NCBI RefSeq assembly: GCF_000368925.1
Contig: NZ_KB849756.1
Location: forward strand, 1,611,008 to 1,675,007
From: Acinetobacter bereziniae LMG 1003 = CIP 70.12
GTDB lineage: Bacteria > Pseudomonadota > Gammaproteobacteria > Pseudomonadales > Moraxellaceae
Direction of reading: 5' to 3'
DNA: 64,000 nucleotides
Made by a program: the position numbers and the translations under genes. Under the pieces are notes generated by a model. The model searched no databases. It was not told where the DNA came from and saw nothing but the letters and a program-made list of their open reading frames with translations. Shown here piece after piece: positions 52,426 to 62,780 of this stretch; position 1 is the first letter of the stretch; every line of letters starts with the position of its first letter.

Positions 52426-55062
52426 ATGACTACTCATATTGATCCTGAATATCAAGCTAGTGCGATTGAACCTCAAGTCCAGAAAGACTGGGAAGATCGT
52501 AAATCGTTTAAAGTTGCCGACACTGTAGAAGGTCCACGTCGTTATATCCTCTCGATGTTCCCTTATCCAAGTGGCAAACTGCATATGGGTCATGTGCGGA
52601 ACTATACGATTGGCGATGTGATTAGTCGTTTTCACCGTCTCAAGGGTGAAACTGTCCTGCAACCTATGGGTTGGGATGCTTTTGGTTTGCCTGCTGAAAA
52701 TGCAGCAATTGCACATCAAGTTGCGCCTGCAAAATGGACGTTTGAAAACATCGCATATATGCGCGACCAATTGAAAAAACTTGGTTTGTCTGTTGATTGG
52801 GACCGTGAATTTGCAACATGTACACCAGAATATTATCACTGGGAACAATGGTTATTTGTCCAACTGTATAAAAAAGGACTGATTTATCGCAAACTCTCTA
52901 CAGTAAACTGGGATCCAGTTGACCAGACTGTTCTTGCCAATGAGCAAGTTGAAAACGGTCGTGGCTGGCGCTCAGGTGCATTGGTAGAAAAGCGTGATAT
53001 TCCAATGTACTACTTCCGCATCACAGACTATGCGCAAGAACTCTTAGATGATCTCGACACACTAAAAGACGGTTGGCCACAACAAGTATTGACCATGCAG
53101 CGTAACTGGATTGGTCGTTCAACGGGTATGGACATCACCTTCCCGTCTGCGAACCCAGAAGTTTATGCCGATGGTTTGACGGTTTATACCACACGTGCTG
53201 ACACGCTCATGGGTGTAACCTATGTTGCAGTTGCAGCTGAACATCCAATGGCGTTGAAAGCTGCCGCGATCCAATCAGAAGCTGGACAGCCTGAACTTGC
53301 TGCATTTATTGAAGAATGTCGCATGGGTTCAGTGGCAGAAGCAGACTTGGCAACCGCTGAAAAGAAAGGCATGGCAACAGGCTTATCGGTGAAGCATCCT
53401 GTGACTGGTGAAGAAATTCCAGTCTGGATTGCCAACTATGTATTGATGTCCTACGGCTCAGGTGCAGTCATGGCTGTTCCTGCGCACGATGAACGTGACT
53501 TTGAGTTTGCCAATAAATTTAATTTGCCAATCAAACAAGTCATCGATGCCAAAGGTGCAGATGATGCCGAATATTCTGCATCAACGTGGCAAGAGTGGTA
53601 CGGTTCTAAAGAAGGTAAATTGGTTAATTCTGGCGAATTTGATGGCTTAACATTCCAAGCTGCTTTTGACGCTTTTCTTGCAAAATTAGAACCACAATCA
53701 TTGGCAAGTTCTAAAGTTCAATTCCGTTTACGTGACTGGGGTGTTTCTCGTCAACGTTACTGGGGTTGCCCAATTCCAATGATTAACTGTGACCAGTGTG
53801 GTCAAGTCACTGTTCCTGAAGACCAACTCCCTGTTGTGCTTCCAACAGATGTGGTACCAGATGGTTCAGGTAATCCTTTAAACAAAATGCCTGAATTCTA
53901 TCAAACAAAATGTCCAAGCTGTGGCGGTGATGCCCGTCGTGAAACGGATACTTTGGATACATTCGTTGAATCCTCTTGGTACTATGCGCGTTATGCTTCT
54001 CCTGATTTTACTGGTGGTATGGTAAAACCTGAAGCTGCACAGTCATGGTTGCCAGTGAACCAATATATTGGCGGTGTAGAACATGCCATTCTTCATCTTC
54101 TTTATGCACGTTTCTTCCATAAGTTAATGCGTGATGAAGGTGTGGTTCAAGGCAACGAACCATTCACCAACTTACTCACTCAAGGCATGGTCTTGGCGGA
54201 CACATTCTACCGTGAAGCTGAAAGTGGTAAAAAAACCTGGTTCAACCCTGCGGATATTGAGTTAGAAAAAGACGAAAAAGGTCGCATACTTTCTGCTAAA
54301 TATAATGGCGATGGACAAGAAGTTGTCATTGGTGGGCAAGAAAAAATGTCGAAGTCAAAAAATAACGGCATCGATCCACAAGCAATTATTGACCAATACG
54401 GCGCAGATACTGCCCGCGTATTTATGATGTTTGCTGCGCCACCTGATCAATCATTGGAATGGTCGGATGCAGGTGTTGAAGGGGCAAACCGTTTCTTAAA
54501 ACGTGTTTGGCGTTTGGTAGCTGGGTTCCTTGAAAAAGGCAATACTGCAACTGCGATTGATGCAGCTAAACTTTCAACAGAAGCACAAGATTTACGTCGT
54601 AAAACTCACGAAACCATTCAAAAGGTAGGTGATGATATTGAACGTCGTCATGCATTCAATACAGCCATTGCAGCATTGATGGAATTACTCAATGCCAGCA
54701 ATAAGTTTGAAGCAAAAGATGACAATGATGTCGCTGTTGAACGTGAAGCGATTATTACCCTATTGACCTTGCTTGCACCTTTTGCACCACACTTAAGTCA
54801 AACTTTATTGGCTGAGTTTAATGTTGACTTGACTTCGGTCTTGTTCCCGACTGTGGATGAGTCAGCACTCACTCGTAATACACAAACTATTGTGGTTCAG
54901 GTAAATGGTAAGCTTCGTGGTAAGTTAGAAGTGTCTGTAGATGCATCAAAAGATGAGTTATTGACCTTAGCGAAAGCACTTCCAGAAGTTCAACAGTTCT
55001 TGACGGGTCCAACCAAGAAAGAAATTGTTGTGCCGAATAAATTAGTGAATTTGGTGGTTTAA
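52426..55062 (+). CDS. leuS: Leucyl-tRNA synthetase LeuS
   Basis: An 878-aa class I synthetase. MFPYPSGKLHMGHVRNYTIGD carries the HIGH motif, the editing domain spans about 225-415 (TRADTLMGVTYVAVA), zinc-type cysteines occur in MINCDQCGQ and TKCPSCGG, and EKMSKSKNNG is the KMSKS loop. The C-terminal anticodon and LSU-contact domain follows. The ATG at 52426 (MTTHIDPEYQ) is the family start; the frame from 52366 is rejected. Confidence 0.97.
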   Translation: MTTHIDPEYQASAIEPQVQKDWEDRKSFKVADTVEGPRRYILSMFPYPSGKLHMGHVRNYTIGDVISRFHRLKGETVLQPMGWDAFGLPAENAAIAHQVAPAKWTFENIAYMRDQLKKLGLSVDWDREFATCTPEYYHWEQWLFVQLYKKGLIYRKLSTVNWDPVDQTVLANEQVENGRGWRSGALVEKRDIPMYYFRITDYAQELLDDLDTLKDGWPQQVLTMQRNWIGRSTGMDITFPSANPEVYADGLTVYTTRADTLMGVTYVAVAAEHPMALKAAAIQSEAGQPELAAFIEECRMGSVAEADLATAEKKGMATGLSVKHPVTGEEIPVWIANYVLMSYGSGAVMAVPAHDERDFEFANKFNLPIKQVIDAKGADDAEYSASTWQEWYGSKEGKLVNSGEFDGLTFQAAFDAFLAKLEPQSLASSKVQFRLRDWGVSRQRYWGCPIPMINCDQCGQVTVPEDQLPVVLPTDVVPDGSGNPLNKMPEFYQTKCPSCGGDARRETDTLDTFVESSWYYARYASPDFTGGMVKPEAAQSWLPVNQYIGGVEHAILHLLYARFFHKLMRDEGVVQGNEPFTNLLTQGMVLADTFYREAESGKKTWFNPADIELEKDEKGRILSAKYNGDGQEVVIGGQEKMSKSKNNGIDPQAIIDQYGADTARVFMMFAAPPDQSLEWSDAGVEGANRFLKRVWRLVAGFLEKGNTATAIDAAKLSTEAQDLRRKTHETIQKVGDDIERRHAFNTAIAALMELLNASNKFEAKDDNDVAVEREAIITLLTLLAPFAPHLSQTLLAEFNVDLTSVLFPTVDESALTRNTQTIVVQVNGKLRGKLEVSVDASKDELLTLAKALPEVQQFLTGPTKKEIVVPNKLVNLVV

Positions 55063-55117
55063 AAGTTTTTAAGCCTCTCTTTCTAAGAGGGACTTAATGC
55101 GATAAACAAAACCCAAA

Positions 55118-55146
55118 CAAAGCCCGTTGTCATTCAACGGGCTTTG
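55118..55146 (+). terminator. Hairpin downstream of leuS
   Basis: A perfect 12-bp stem, CAAAGCCCGTTG/CAACGGGCTTTG, with loop TCATT. It is GC-rich and terminator-like but lacks a clear T-run. A smaller hairpin (CCTCT/AGAGG) lies just before it at about 55074-55090. Confidence 0.6.
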
Positions 55147-55216
55147 ATTCTAAAATGTGGACAATTTATCAAGATTAAATATTTCATATTTTAATGAAAT
55201 ATCATGAGGACAAAGC

Positions 55217-55750
55217 ATGCATTTGGTTCAACGTGTTGCAGCAGTTGTATTAACTTTGGGTCTGAGTGCGGGCTTAGTCGGTTGTGGCTTTCATTTAAAG
55301 GGAACCAATACTCAAGCAACGCCTTTGGTTTATACCAAATTACAGTTGGTTCTACCTGAAAATACAGAAGATCTTGAGAAAAAACTCAGTGTTTATTTGA
55401 CTGCAACGGGTGTCCAACTCAGTAATGCGAATGATGCCTATGTGTTACGTGTACTCAGTTACAAACCTGTACGCCATGAGCTCAATGGTAAATTGGTTGA
55501 AACCTTACTGCGTCTCACTGTAACTTTCCAGATTGAGGACAAACAAGGAAATCCAATTACAGAACCTCGTACATTGACTGCCTCTCGTAGTTATCAATAT
55601 GATGTTGCGACAGTCAATACCGATGACCAACAATATAAATATTTAAGCCAAATTTTGATTGATGACATCGCTCAACAAATGTCTCGTCAAATTGCAGCCA
55701 ACCGCTTACCGAAAGCTAGAAATATTACCACCCAACCAGTAGCACAATAA
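55217..55750 (+). CDS. lptE: LPS-assembly lipoprotein LptE
   Basis: A 177-aa outer-membrane lipoprotein; lipobox LVGC gives C23 and is followed by GFHLKG, the hallmark start of LptE. The remainder has the alpha/beta LptE fold with YQYDVATVNTDD near residue 130. It plugs and supports the LptD translocon. GAGGA precedes the ATG. holA starts 4 bp after the stop, which is the normal gammaproteobacterial order leuS-lptE-holA. Confidence 0.94.
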   Translation: MHLVQRVAAVVLTLGLSAGLVGCGFHLKGTNTQATPLVYTKLQLVLPENTEDLEKKLSVYLTATGVQLSNANDAYVLRVLSYKPVRHELNGKLVETLLRLTVTFQIEDKQGNPITEPRTLTASRSYQYDVATVNTDDQQYKYLSQILIDDIAQQMSRQIAANRLPKARNITTQPVAQ

Positions 55751-55754
55751 ACTT

Positions 55755-56747
55755 ATGAAACTTGACTATTTACAAGCCCTTAAACGTGTTGATGAAGCGC
55801 GCGGTGTTTGGATTTTACATGGTCAAGAGCCACTGTTAGAGCAAAATTTGCTTGATGCATTAAGAAAAAGCTGGGCAAAGCATGAAATTGAAAGACAGCG
55901 TCATGATTTAAATAGTGTTTCAGACTGGAAAAATGTTTTTAATGCTTTAAACAGCCTGTCTTTATTTTCACAACATCTCGCACTTGAAGTGCATGGCAAT
56001 ATCAAGCCAGATGCCAATGGATTAAAACAACTCAAACAATATATTCAACATAACGAACACAATTTACTTGTAATCGTGATGCCAAAGCAGGATTCAAGTA
56101 GTTTAAAATCTGCTTTCTTCCAAACGGTTGAAGCCAACGGTGTAGTTGTTGCATTGACGGCGAATTACCCACAAGACCGTCAGCGCATCTTGGTAATTGA
56201 AGCAGAACAACTTGGTATTCAACTCAATCAAGATGCATGGGTATGGCTTGAACAACATCATGAACACAATTTATTGGCTGCTAAAAACAGTTTAATGCGT
56301 GTTGCAGATACATTCCCCGATCAAAAACAGATTGAAATCGACCATTTACAACAATGCTTACAAGATCAATCCCGCTACAGCACTTTTGATTTAAGCGATG
56401 CATTGATCGCTGGAAATTTAGCTTTAGCCATTAAGATTTTCCAATATCTTTTGGAGTCTGGAGAACCTGATAGTTTAATTTTATGGACCATTAGTAAAGA
56501 AATGCGTCTTTTGATGCAATTGTATGAACAGCCACAAAATGCTTTACAACTTGGCATTTGGAAAACAAAAATTTCTTTGTACCAACAAGCACTTAGACGT
56601 TTAAATCCACAATCGTTTTTAACATGGCCGACACTTTTATTACGCATTGATGCTGCTATTAAAGGGCTTAGTCAAGAAAAACCAGAACATATCATTCAAC
56701 AATGTATTGCAGAGTTGTGTGGAAAGTCTTTATTTATCAATGCTTAA
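55755..56747 (+). CDS. holA: DNA polymerase III delta subunit HolA
   Basis: A 330-aa clamp-loader subunit that opens the beta clamp. The AAA+-like N-terminus shows VWILHGQEPLLEQNLLDALR; ALNSLSLFSQHLALEVHG is near the beta-interacting region, and the C-terminal collar helices follow LIAGNLALAIKIFQYLLESGE. It lies directly after lptE, probably co-transcribed. No terminator before macA was identified. Confidence 0.94.
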   Translation: MKLDYLQALKRVDEARGVWILHGQEPLLEQNLLDALRKSWAKHEIERQRHDLNSVSDWKNVFNALNSLSLFSQHLALEVHGNIKPDANGLKQLKQYIQHNEHNLLVIVMPKQDSSSLKSAFFQTVEANGVVVALTANYPQDRQRILVIEAEQLGIQLNQDAWVWLEQHHEHNLLAAKNSLMRVADTFPDQKQIEIDHLQQCLQDQSRYSTFDLSDALIAGNLALAIKIFQYLLESGEPDSLILWTISKEMRLLMQLYEQPQNALQLGIWKTKISLYQQALRRLNPQSFLTWPTLLLRIDAAIKGLSQEKPEHIIQQCIAELCGKSLFINA

Positions 56748-56867
56748 TTTTTAATCACAAAGATCAACTAGAATAATTCTCATTTCTATTTATTATAAAA
56801 AATTCACGCTTTATCCTTAATTCATCATTATAATTTGATCAATTTTTCTCTCAGTCTCATTATTGCT

Positions 56868-58226
56868 ATGCCAAAAATAAAACCAGCCAAAGCCATTTTT
56901 ATAGCGGCCTGTGTAGCGATCGTCGCAGCAATCGCATGGTACACATTAAAACCAAAAAATACACAGCCTCAGTATATTACTGCTGAAGTAACCCGTGGAG
57001 ATATTGAAGATTCTGTACTTGCAACAGGTGACTTGGAAGCAACCAAAATGGTCAGTGTGGGTGCACAGGTTTCTGGTCAGGTCAAAAAAATGTATGTAAA
57101 GCTGGGAGATCAAGTCAAACAAGGACAATTGATCGCACAAATTGATTCTGTACGACAAACCAACGATTTAAAAACAGCAGAAGCAAGTATTAAAAACCAA
57201 CAGGCACAATTGACCACAAAACAAGCCACTTTAGCCAAGGCTGAAGCTGAATATAATCGTCAGAAGAATATGTATGCACAAGATGCGACATCTAAGGCTG
57301 ATTACGACAGTGCGTTGGCTGCGTTTAAGACAGCACAAGCCGATATTGCATCGATGAATGCGCAAATTGAACAATCTAAACTGACACTGGCAACCTCACA
57401 AGAAAACTTAGGTTATACCCGTATTGTTGCGCCGATGGATGGTACTGTGGTTGCAATTGTGACTGAAGAAGGTCAAACCGTTAACGCGAATCAAAGCGCT
57501 CCAACGATTGTGAAGCTTGCTAAACTTGACACCATGACCATCAAAGCCCAAGTATCAGAAGCTGATGTCATGAAAGTTCAGGAAGGTCAAAAAGTTTATT
57601 TCACAACACTGGGAGACAGTGAGAAAAAACGTTATGCAACACTGCGTCAAGTAGAGCCTGCACCTGAATCAATCAATACAGAAACAACCAGCAATTCTTC
57701 ATCATCGTCATCAAGCACTGCGATTTATTATAATGCGCTCTTCGATGTGCCAAATGATGATGGCAAGTTGCGTATTGATATGACAGCTCAGGTTTATATT
57801 ATTTTAGCGGAAGCTAAAAATGCTTTGACTGTTCCTGCAGCTGCACTTCAAGCCTCAAATCGCCCACAACGTGCCAATAAATCAAATGGTCAATCTGGTG
57901 CAAATTCAAATCGCCCTGCTTCTTCTGCTCAAGGTCAAACCCATAAAGAGGGACAAAATGCAGCAGATCGCCCAGAGCGTCTTGAGTTAACCGCAGACGA
58001 GAAAGCTTTGCTAGATCAAGGTAAAGCATCCGTTGCAATCGTTCGTGTTTTACAGGCTGATGGCAGCGCCAAACGTAAACAAGTATTAATTGGTTTAAAT
58101 AACCGTGTTACAGCAGAAGTGTTACGTGGCTTAAATGAAGGTGATCAAGTGATTCTCGCCGATGGTTCAGACACGTCGAATGATTCTGCAAAACGTAGTA
58201 ACAGAAATGGCCCAATGAGACTCTAA
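56868..58226 (+). CDS. macA: Macrolide efflux periplasmic adaptor MacA
   Basis: A 452-aa membrane-fusion protein: one N-terminal membrane span (about 9-27), a lipoyl half motif (SVGAQVSGQVKKMYVKLGD), a coiled-coil hairpin (about 85-170) and a second lipoyl half (ENLGYTRIVAPMDGTVVAIV). A Ser-rich loop (about 270) and a Gln/Ser/Asn-rich segment (about 325-370) are low-complexity insertions. It links MacB to an outer-membrane channel. ATG 56868 is chosen; the longer frame begins with TTG and lacks a ribosome site. The macB start is 2 bp after the stop. Confidence 0.92.
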   Translation: MPKIKPAKAIFIAACVAIVAAIAWYTLKPKNTQPQYITAEVTRGDIEDSVLATGDLEATKMVSVGAQVSGQVKKMYVKLGDQVKQGQLIAQIDSVRQTNDLKTAEASIKNQQAQLTTKQATLAKAEAEYNRQKNMYAQDATSKADYDSALAAFKTAQADIASMNAQIEQSKLTLATSQENLGYTRIVAPMDGTVVAIVTEEGQTVNANQSAPTIVKLAKLDTMTIKAQVSEADVMKVQEGQKVYFTTLGDSEKKRYATLRQVEPAPESINTETTSNSSSSSSSTAIYYNALFDVPNDDGKLRIDMTAQVYIILAEAKNALTVPAAALQASNRPQRANKSNGQSGANSNRPASSAQGQTHKEGQNAADRPERLELTADEKALLDQGKASVAIVRVLQADGSAKRKQVLIGLNNRVTAEVLRGLNEGDQVILADGSDTSNDSAKRSNRNGPMRL

Positions 58227-58228
58227 GC

Positions 58229-60217
58229 ATGGATCAGAACAATCATCAGATCAAACCTCTACTCGAGGTTAGTAATCTGATACGTGAGTTCCCTGCGGGT
58301 GAATCCACTATTCAGATTTTAAAAAGTATTAATTTAAAGATTTATCCGGGTGAGTTGGTTGCCATCGTTGGTCAGTCTGGTTCTGGTAAATCGACCTTGA
58401 TGAATATTTTGGGTTGTCTGGATCAGCCAACATCAGGAAGCTATCAGGTAAATGGGCGTGAAACCCGTAAACTTGAACCTGATGAGCTGGCTCAGTTACG
58501 TCGTGAGTATTTTGGCTTTATCTTCCAGCGCTATCACTTATTGGGTGATTTGAATGCTGCTGGAAACGTCGAAGTCCCTGCAATTTATGCAGGTATGGAC
58601 CCCACCGTTCGTCAAAAGCGCTCGCATGAAATCCTGACTGATCTTGGACTTGGTGAAAAAACTGAAAACCGTCCAAATCAACTTTCAGGCGGTCAGCAAC
58701 AGCGTGTTTCGATTGCCCGTGCCTTGATGAATGGTGGTGATGTTATTCTTGCCGATGAGCCAACAGGCGCATTGGATAAAAATAGCGGTATCGAAGTGAT
58801 GCGCATCTTGCGTGAGCTAAATGCCAAAGGTCATACCATCATTTTGGTTACACATGATATGAATGTCGCAAAAAATGCGACACGTATTATTGAAATCAGT
58901 GACGGGAATATTATTGCAGATAAGCCTAATGTTCCAGAACATGACGATGTGATTGAGGTTGTTGCAGATGCAGAGCCCAAATCCAGTCGAAAAAAATCAT
59001 CTCGTTGGCGTTCAGCACTAGATCGTTTTGCTGAAGCTTTCCGTATGGCTTTGCTCGCAATGAATGCACATCGTATGCGTACTTTCCTGACCATGTTGGG
59101 GATCATTATCGGGATTGCATCCGTGGTGTCTGTCGTTGCACTCGGAAATGGCTCACAAAAACAAATTTTGGAAAACATCAGCAGTTTAGGTACCAATACC
59201 ATTACGGTCTTTCAGGGTCGAGGCTTTGGTGACAACTCAAAGACAGCTCAATTTAAAACCCTTGTGCCCGCTGATGCTGAAGCACTATCTGAACAGCCCT
59301 ATGTAGAAGCAGTTAGCCCAACAGTGAACAGTAGCGTTACAGCGCGATTTAAAGATACCGAAGCAGCAGCCACCGTAAATGGCGTAAGTGCAGACTTCTT
59401 CAATGTAAGAGGTTTAGAGTTTGTCGCAGGTCAACCTTTTGACAAACAAAGTGTGACTCAACGTGCACAGGATGTCGTGATTGACTCCAACACCAAAAAG
59501 ACATTCTTTGCTGATGGTACTGACCCGTTAGGGCAAGTGATTTTATTGGGCAGTGTTCCGAGTCGAATCATCGGGGTCATTGATGCACAACAAGGCTTTA
59601 TGAGTTCTGATAGCCTAAATGTCTATCTCCCTTACTCAACCGTGATGAGTCGCATGTTAGGGCAGTCTAATGTACGTAGCATCATTGTTCGTGTCAAAGA
59701 CACCTACCCGACCGCTGTGGCTGAAAATGCCATTTTAAGCTTGTTAGAACAGCGCCACGGTGCACAAGATGTCTTTACACAAAACTCTGACAGTATCCGT
59801 CAAACTATTGAACAAACCACCCAAACCATGACCTTATTGGTGTCTGCAATTGCAGTGATTTCGCTTGTGGTGGGTGGGATCGGTGTAATGAATATTATGC
59901 TGGTTTCCGTGACTGAACGTACTCAGGAAATTGGGGTACGTATGGCGGTGGGTGCACGACAAAGCGATATTCTACAACAGTTTCTGATTGAAGCGATTTT
60001 GGTGTGTATTTTAGGCGGAATATTAGGTGTCTTACTTTCATTAGGTATTGGACAGTTGATCGGACATATTGCCAAAGGCAGTTTCCAAATGGCGTATTCA
60101 AGTACTTCGATCATTGCAGCATTTGTATGTTCAACTTTGATTGGTGTGGTGTTTGGATTTATCCCAGCACGAAATGCCGCGCAGTTGAATCCTGTCGATG
60201 CACTTTCACTTGAATAA
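58229..60217 (+). CDS. macB: Macrolide ABC exporter MacB
   Basis: A 662-aa homodimeric ABC transporter. The ATPase domain (about 1-235) has Walker A GQSGSGKST, signature LSGGQQQR, Walker B VILADEPTGALD and H-loop VTHD. The first membrane helix is near 290-310 (GIIIGIASVVSVVAL), followed by a large periplasmic domain (about 310-530) and three C-terminal helices. Mechanotransmission ABC type: it pumps from the periplasm, classically macrolides, toxins or haem-related compounds. It is the middle gene of the three-gene operon. Confidence 0.94.
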   Translation: MDQNNHQIKPLLEVSNLIREFPAGESTIQILKSINLKIYPGELVAIVGQSGSGKSTLMNILGCLDQPTSGSYQVNGRETRKLEPDELAQLRREYFGFIFQRYHLLGDLNAAGNVEVPAIYAGMDPTVRQKRSHEILTDLGLGEKTENRPNQLSGGQQQRVSIARALMNGGDVILADEPTGALDKNSGIEVMRILRELNAKGHTIILVTHDMNVAKNATRIIEISDGNIIADKPNVPEHDDVIEVVADAEPKSSRKKSSRWRSALDRFAEAFRMALLAMNAHRMRTFLTMLGIIIGIASVVSVVALGNGSQKQILENISSLGTNTITVFQGRGFGDNSKTAQFKTLVPADAEALSEQPYVEAVSPTVNSSVTARFKDTEAAATVNGVSADFFNVRGLEFVAGQPFDKQSVTQRAQDVVIDSNTKKTFFADGTDPLGQVILLGSVPSRIIGVIDAQQGFMSSDSLNVYLPYSTVMSRMLGQSNVRSIIVRVKDTYPTAVAENAILSLLEQRHGAQDVFTQNSDSIRQTIEQTTQTMTLLVSAIAVISLVVGGIGVMNIMLVSVTERTQEIGVRMAVGARQSDILQQFLIEAILVCILGGILGVLLSLGIGQLIGHIAKGSFQMAYSSTSIIAAFVCSTLIGVVFGFIPARNAAQLNPVDALSLE

Positions 60218-60239
60218 CCGAAGAATAAGGAAAATATTA

Positions 60240-61643
60240 ATGCAAATGAATTTAAGCAAACTTGCAACAGCCTTGATTCTTGGAAGCTCACTGGTGGGAT
60301 GTGCTGCTGTGGTGAAAACCCCGTATGAAGCACCTGCGGTACAAATCCCCAATGGTTTTGCTTATGACAAAGCAAAATCTCAACAAGTTCAAGCTGATCT
60401 TTATGCAGACCAATGGTGGACTTTATTTGGCGATACGCAACTCAATCAATTGGTCAATCAAGTGATTGAACGAAATGCTGATTTGGCTGTGGCAGGGATC
60501 AATTTACAAACTGCACGATTAAGAGCTGGGTTAGCACGTGATCAACAAGGACCACGTGTCAATTCAAGTGTTTCAACTGGACATAGCTTTGATCTCAACT
60601 CGGGCGATGATGCTGCCAGAGGTCTATCGCTCAGTGCTGGCGTAAGTTATGAAGTCGATTTATTTGGTAAATTGGCGCGTCAGACTGAAGCCTCTAAATG
60701 GGAGTCTTTAGCCACTGAACAAGACTTGCAAGCGACAGGACAAACCTTAATTGGTACAACTGCAAACTTATACTGGCAATTGGGTTATTTAAATGAACGC
60801 TATAGCTCTGCACAACAAAGCTTAGCCTCTACCCAAAAAACCTATGAATTGGTGCGCACCCAATACCGTGCAGGTGCTGTTTCAGGGTTAGATTTAACCC
60901 AAGCTGAGCAGTCTGTACAAAGCCAAAAAGCAAGTTTAAGTCAGATTGAACAACAGCGTGTTGAAGCACGTACTGCTTTGGCTGTGTTATTGCAGATTCC
61001 AGTACAACAGTTGAATATTCAAGAACCTCAACAGTTGCCACGGATTCGTTTACCTGAAATTGCGGCAGGCTTACCCGCCGATATTTTGTCACGTCGTCCA
61101 GATTTGAGAGCTGCTGAGTTACGTTTACGTGAGTCTTTAGCTACCAAAGATGCGACCAAAGCAAGTTATTATCCATCTATTAGCTTGACTGGAAATCTAG
61201 GTTCGACCAGCACCTCTCTGACCAATTTACTGAAAAATCCTGCGCTTACTTTAGGTGCAAGTTTAAGTTTACCGTTTTTGCAATATAACGATATGCAAAA
61301 GAACCTAAAGATTAGTGAATTGGACTATGAAAAAGCCATCGTTCAATACCGCAATACCCTATATCAAGCTTTTGCAGACACGGAAAATGCGTTATCGAAT
61401 CGAACTGAATTAGATAAACAAGTTGCGCTACAACAAAAGAATCTTGAGCTTGCAGAAAAAACTGAACGTTTGACTGATGTTCGTTATCGTAATGGTGCGA
61501 TTGCTTTAAAAAATCTTTTGGATGCACAGGAAACAACACGTAGCGCTCGTTTGGCTTTGGTACAAACCAAACAAAGCCAGTACAACGCTTATGTGACGTT
61601 GATGCAGGCTTTAGGTGGTAGTCCGATTCAGCAGATGCCTTAA
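60240..61643 (+). CDS. Outer-membrane efflux factor (NodT/TolC family) of the MacAB operon
   Basis: A 467-aa lipoprotein of the outer-membrane factor family; lipobox LVGC gives C21. Two repeats of the TolC-type helices and strands are seen, with ADQWWTLFGDTQLNQLV early and ILSRRPDLRAAELRLRES in the middle. The start at 60240 follows AAGGAAA; the frame from 60198 overlaps the macB end. It supplies the outer-membrane channel for MacA-MacB, making a self-contained tripartite exporter. Confidence 0.92.
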   Translation: MQMNLSKLATALILGSSLVGCAAVVKTPYEAPAVQIPNGFAYDKAKSQQVQADLYADQWWTLFGDTQLNQLVNQVIERNADLAVAGINLQTARLRAGLARDQQGPRVNSSVSTGHSFDLNSGDDAARGLSLSAGVSYEVDLFGKLARQTEASKWESLATEQDLQATGQTLIGTTANLYWQLGYLNERYSSAQQSLASTQKTYELVRTQYRAGAVSGLDLTQAEQSVQSQKASLSQIEQQRVEARTALAVLLQIPVQQLNIQEPQQLPRIRLPEIAAGLPADILSRRPDLRAAELRLRESLATKDATKASYYPSISLTGNLGSTSTSLTNLLKNPALTLGASLSLPFLQYNDMQKNLKISELDYEKAIVQYRNTLYQAFADTENALSNRTELDKQVALQQKNLELAEKTERLTDVRYRNGAIALKNLLDAQETTRSARLALVQTKQSQYNAYVTLMQALGGSPIQQMP

Positions 61644-61660
61644 AAATTTGTTGAGATAAG

Positions 61661-61683
61661 AAAGTCCTTCGGGGCTTTTTTTA
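61661..61683 (+). terminator. Terminator of the macAB-OMF operon
   Basis: Stem AAAGTCC/GGGCTTT (one G-T pair) with loop TTCG, followed by a seven-T run. Confidence 0.85.
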
Positions 61684-62688
61684 TTTGATTATTTTTCCAA
61701 AAGTATCGAGTTGGTATGTTGTCGAAGCATCAACAACATAGGGGTCTTTAGCATCAACCTGACATTCATTTTCAACTTGTTGAGACCATTTCGGTTGTTT
61801 ATCAGCACGAATAAATTTATTGCGCGTTGCACCTAAAATTTTAATCATTGCCCTTGAGTAGAATGATCGAAATTCACTTTGATAATCTAATGCAACGATT
61901 TCCTGACTGGTTTCTAAAGACTCAGGCTGTGCTTCAATATTTAAACAATAGCTTAATTTCTCAGGTACTAAACGAGGACTCGTTTCTACTATATGTTTAT
62001 TAAAATAAAGCTTTTCAGGTCCATTATTCATATACTCTTTAATAAACTGCCATATTTCAAGCGTTTCTTGCTTTTTATGCTTACTCAGTGCAAAAGCAAA
62101 GGTATAAGTAATCAAGCCATTGTTATCCTTGATAAACCCCTTGATCTCCCAAAAAGTGCCCTCGTAGCCTCCCAGTCGATGATTTAAAATAAAATCAATC
62201 TTCTCCCAATTCTCTGAAAAGATTTGACCACTGACATCATAAACATAGACTTTTTGATTTTTTCTATTAAATCGGATTGGATAATAGTTATAGCCTAATT
62301 TTTCATACTTTTTAAAATTTTGATAACCTTTATAAAAAACATAAAAAATAAAAGAAAATAAAATATGCATTGGAGAAAAAACGACGATGAAGCCGAGTAA
62401 ACTTTCAGCATCACGAATTACTGTTATATAAAAAAATATGAGCCAAACAATCAAAATAACTGGAACTGCTATAAAAAGAACTCCAAGCAAATTAAAATAG
62501 GAATTACCTTTTAAAAAGAAGCTGTTATTTACACATTCCATATAGGTAGAATTCATTTTTACAAAGTGATAGCCATGAAACACACTTGATTTATAAGCTA
62601 TTTTCTTCGAAAGAATATTTTGCTTTTCTTTAGGTGTTAGGTGCCTAGCATTCTTATACACTGGATATTGTAATGTACCATTAAGCAT
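61681..62688 (-). CDS. Membrane protein of unknown function, paralogue 1 (DUF6708-like)
   Basis: A 335-aa protein with two or three hydrophobic spans around residues 70-130 and a soluble C-terminal half. FNRKNQKVYVYDVSG followed by NWEKIDFIL and a Trp-rich segment resembles DUF6708-type proteins. It shares its layout with the next gene: NS-(F/Y)-E-motif near residue 50, IRFNRKN or VLISRHN, then NGPEKLYF or QGPEALYY. The ATG at 62688 follows AGG; the frame from 62703 starts with TTG. Role unknown; the family is often met near type VI secretion loci (from memory, unverified). Confidence 0.6.
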   Translation of the reverse strand: MLNGTLQYPVYKNARHLTPKEKQNILSKKIAYKSSVFHGYHFVKMNSTYMECVNNSFFLKGNSYFNLLGVLFIAVPVILIVWLIFFYITVIRDAESLLGFIVVFSPMHILFSFIFYVFYKGYQNFKKYEKLGYNYYPIRFNRKNQKVYVYDVSGQIFSENWEKIDFILNHRLGGYEGTFWEIKGFIKDNNGLITYTFAFALSKHKKQETLEIWQFIKEYMNNGPEKLYFNKHIVETSPRLVPEKLSYCLNIEAQPESLETSQEIVALDYQSEFRSFYSRAMIKILGATRNKFIRADKQPKWSQQVENECQVDAKDPYVVDASTTYQLDTFGKIIK

Positions 62689-62780
62689 ATTTGACCTATT
62701 CAATATGGTTTAAGATAAAATCACCTTCTCGTGCTTTATCTGCTATCTTTAGTTTTAAACTGAATATGTATAAAGCTTCA

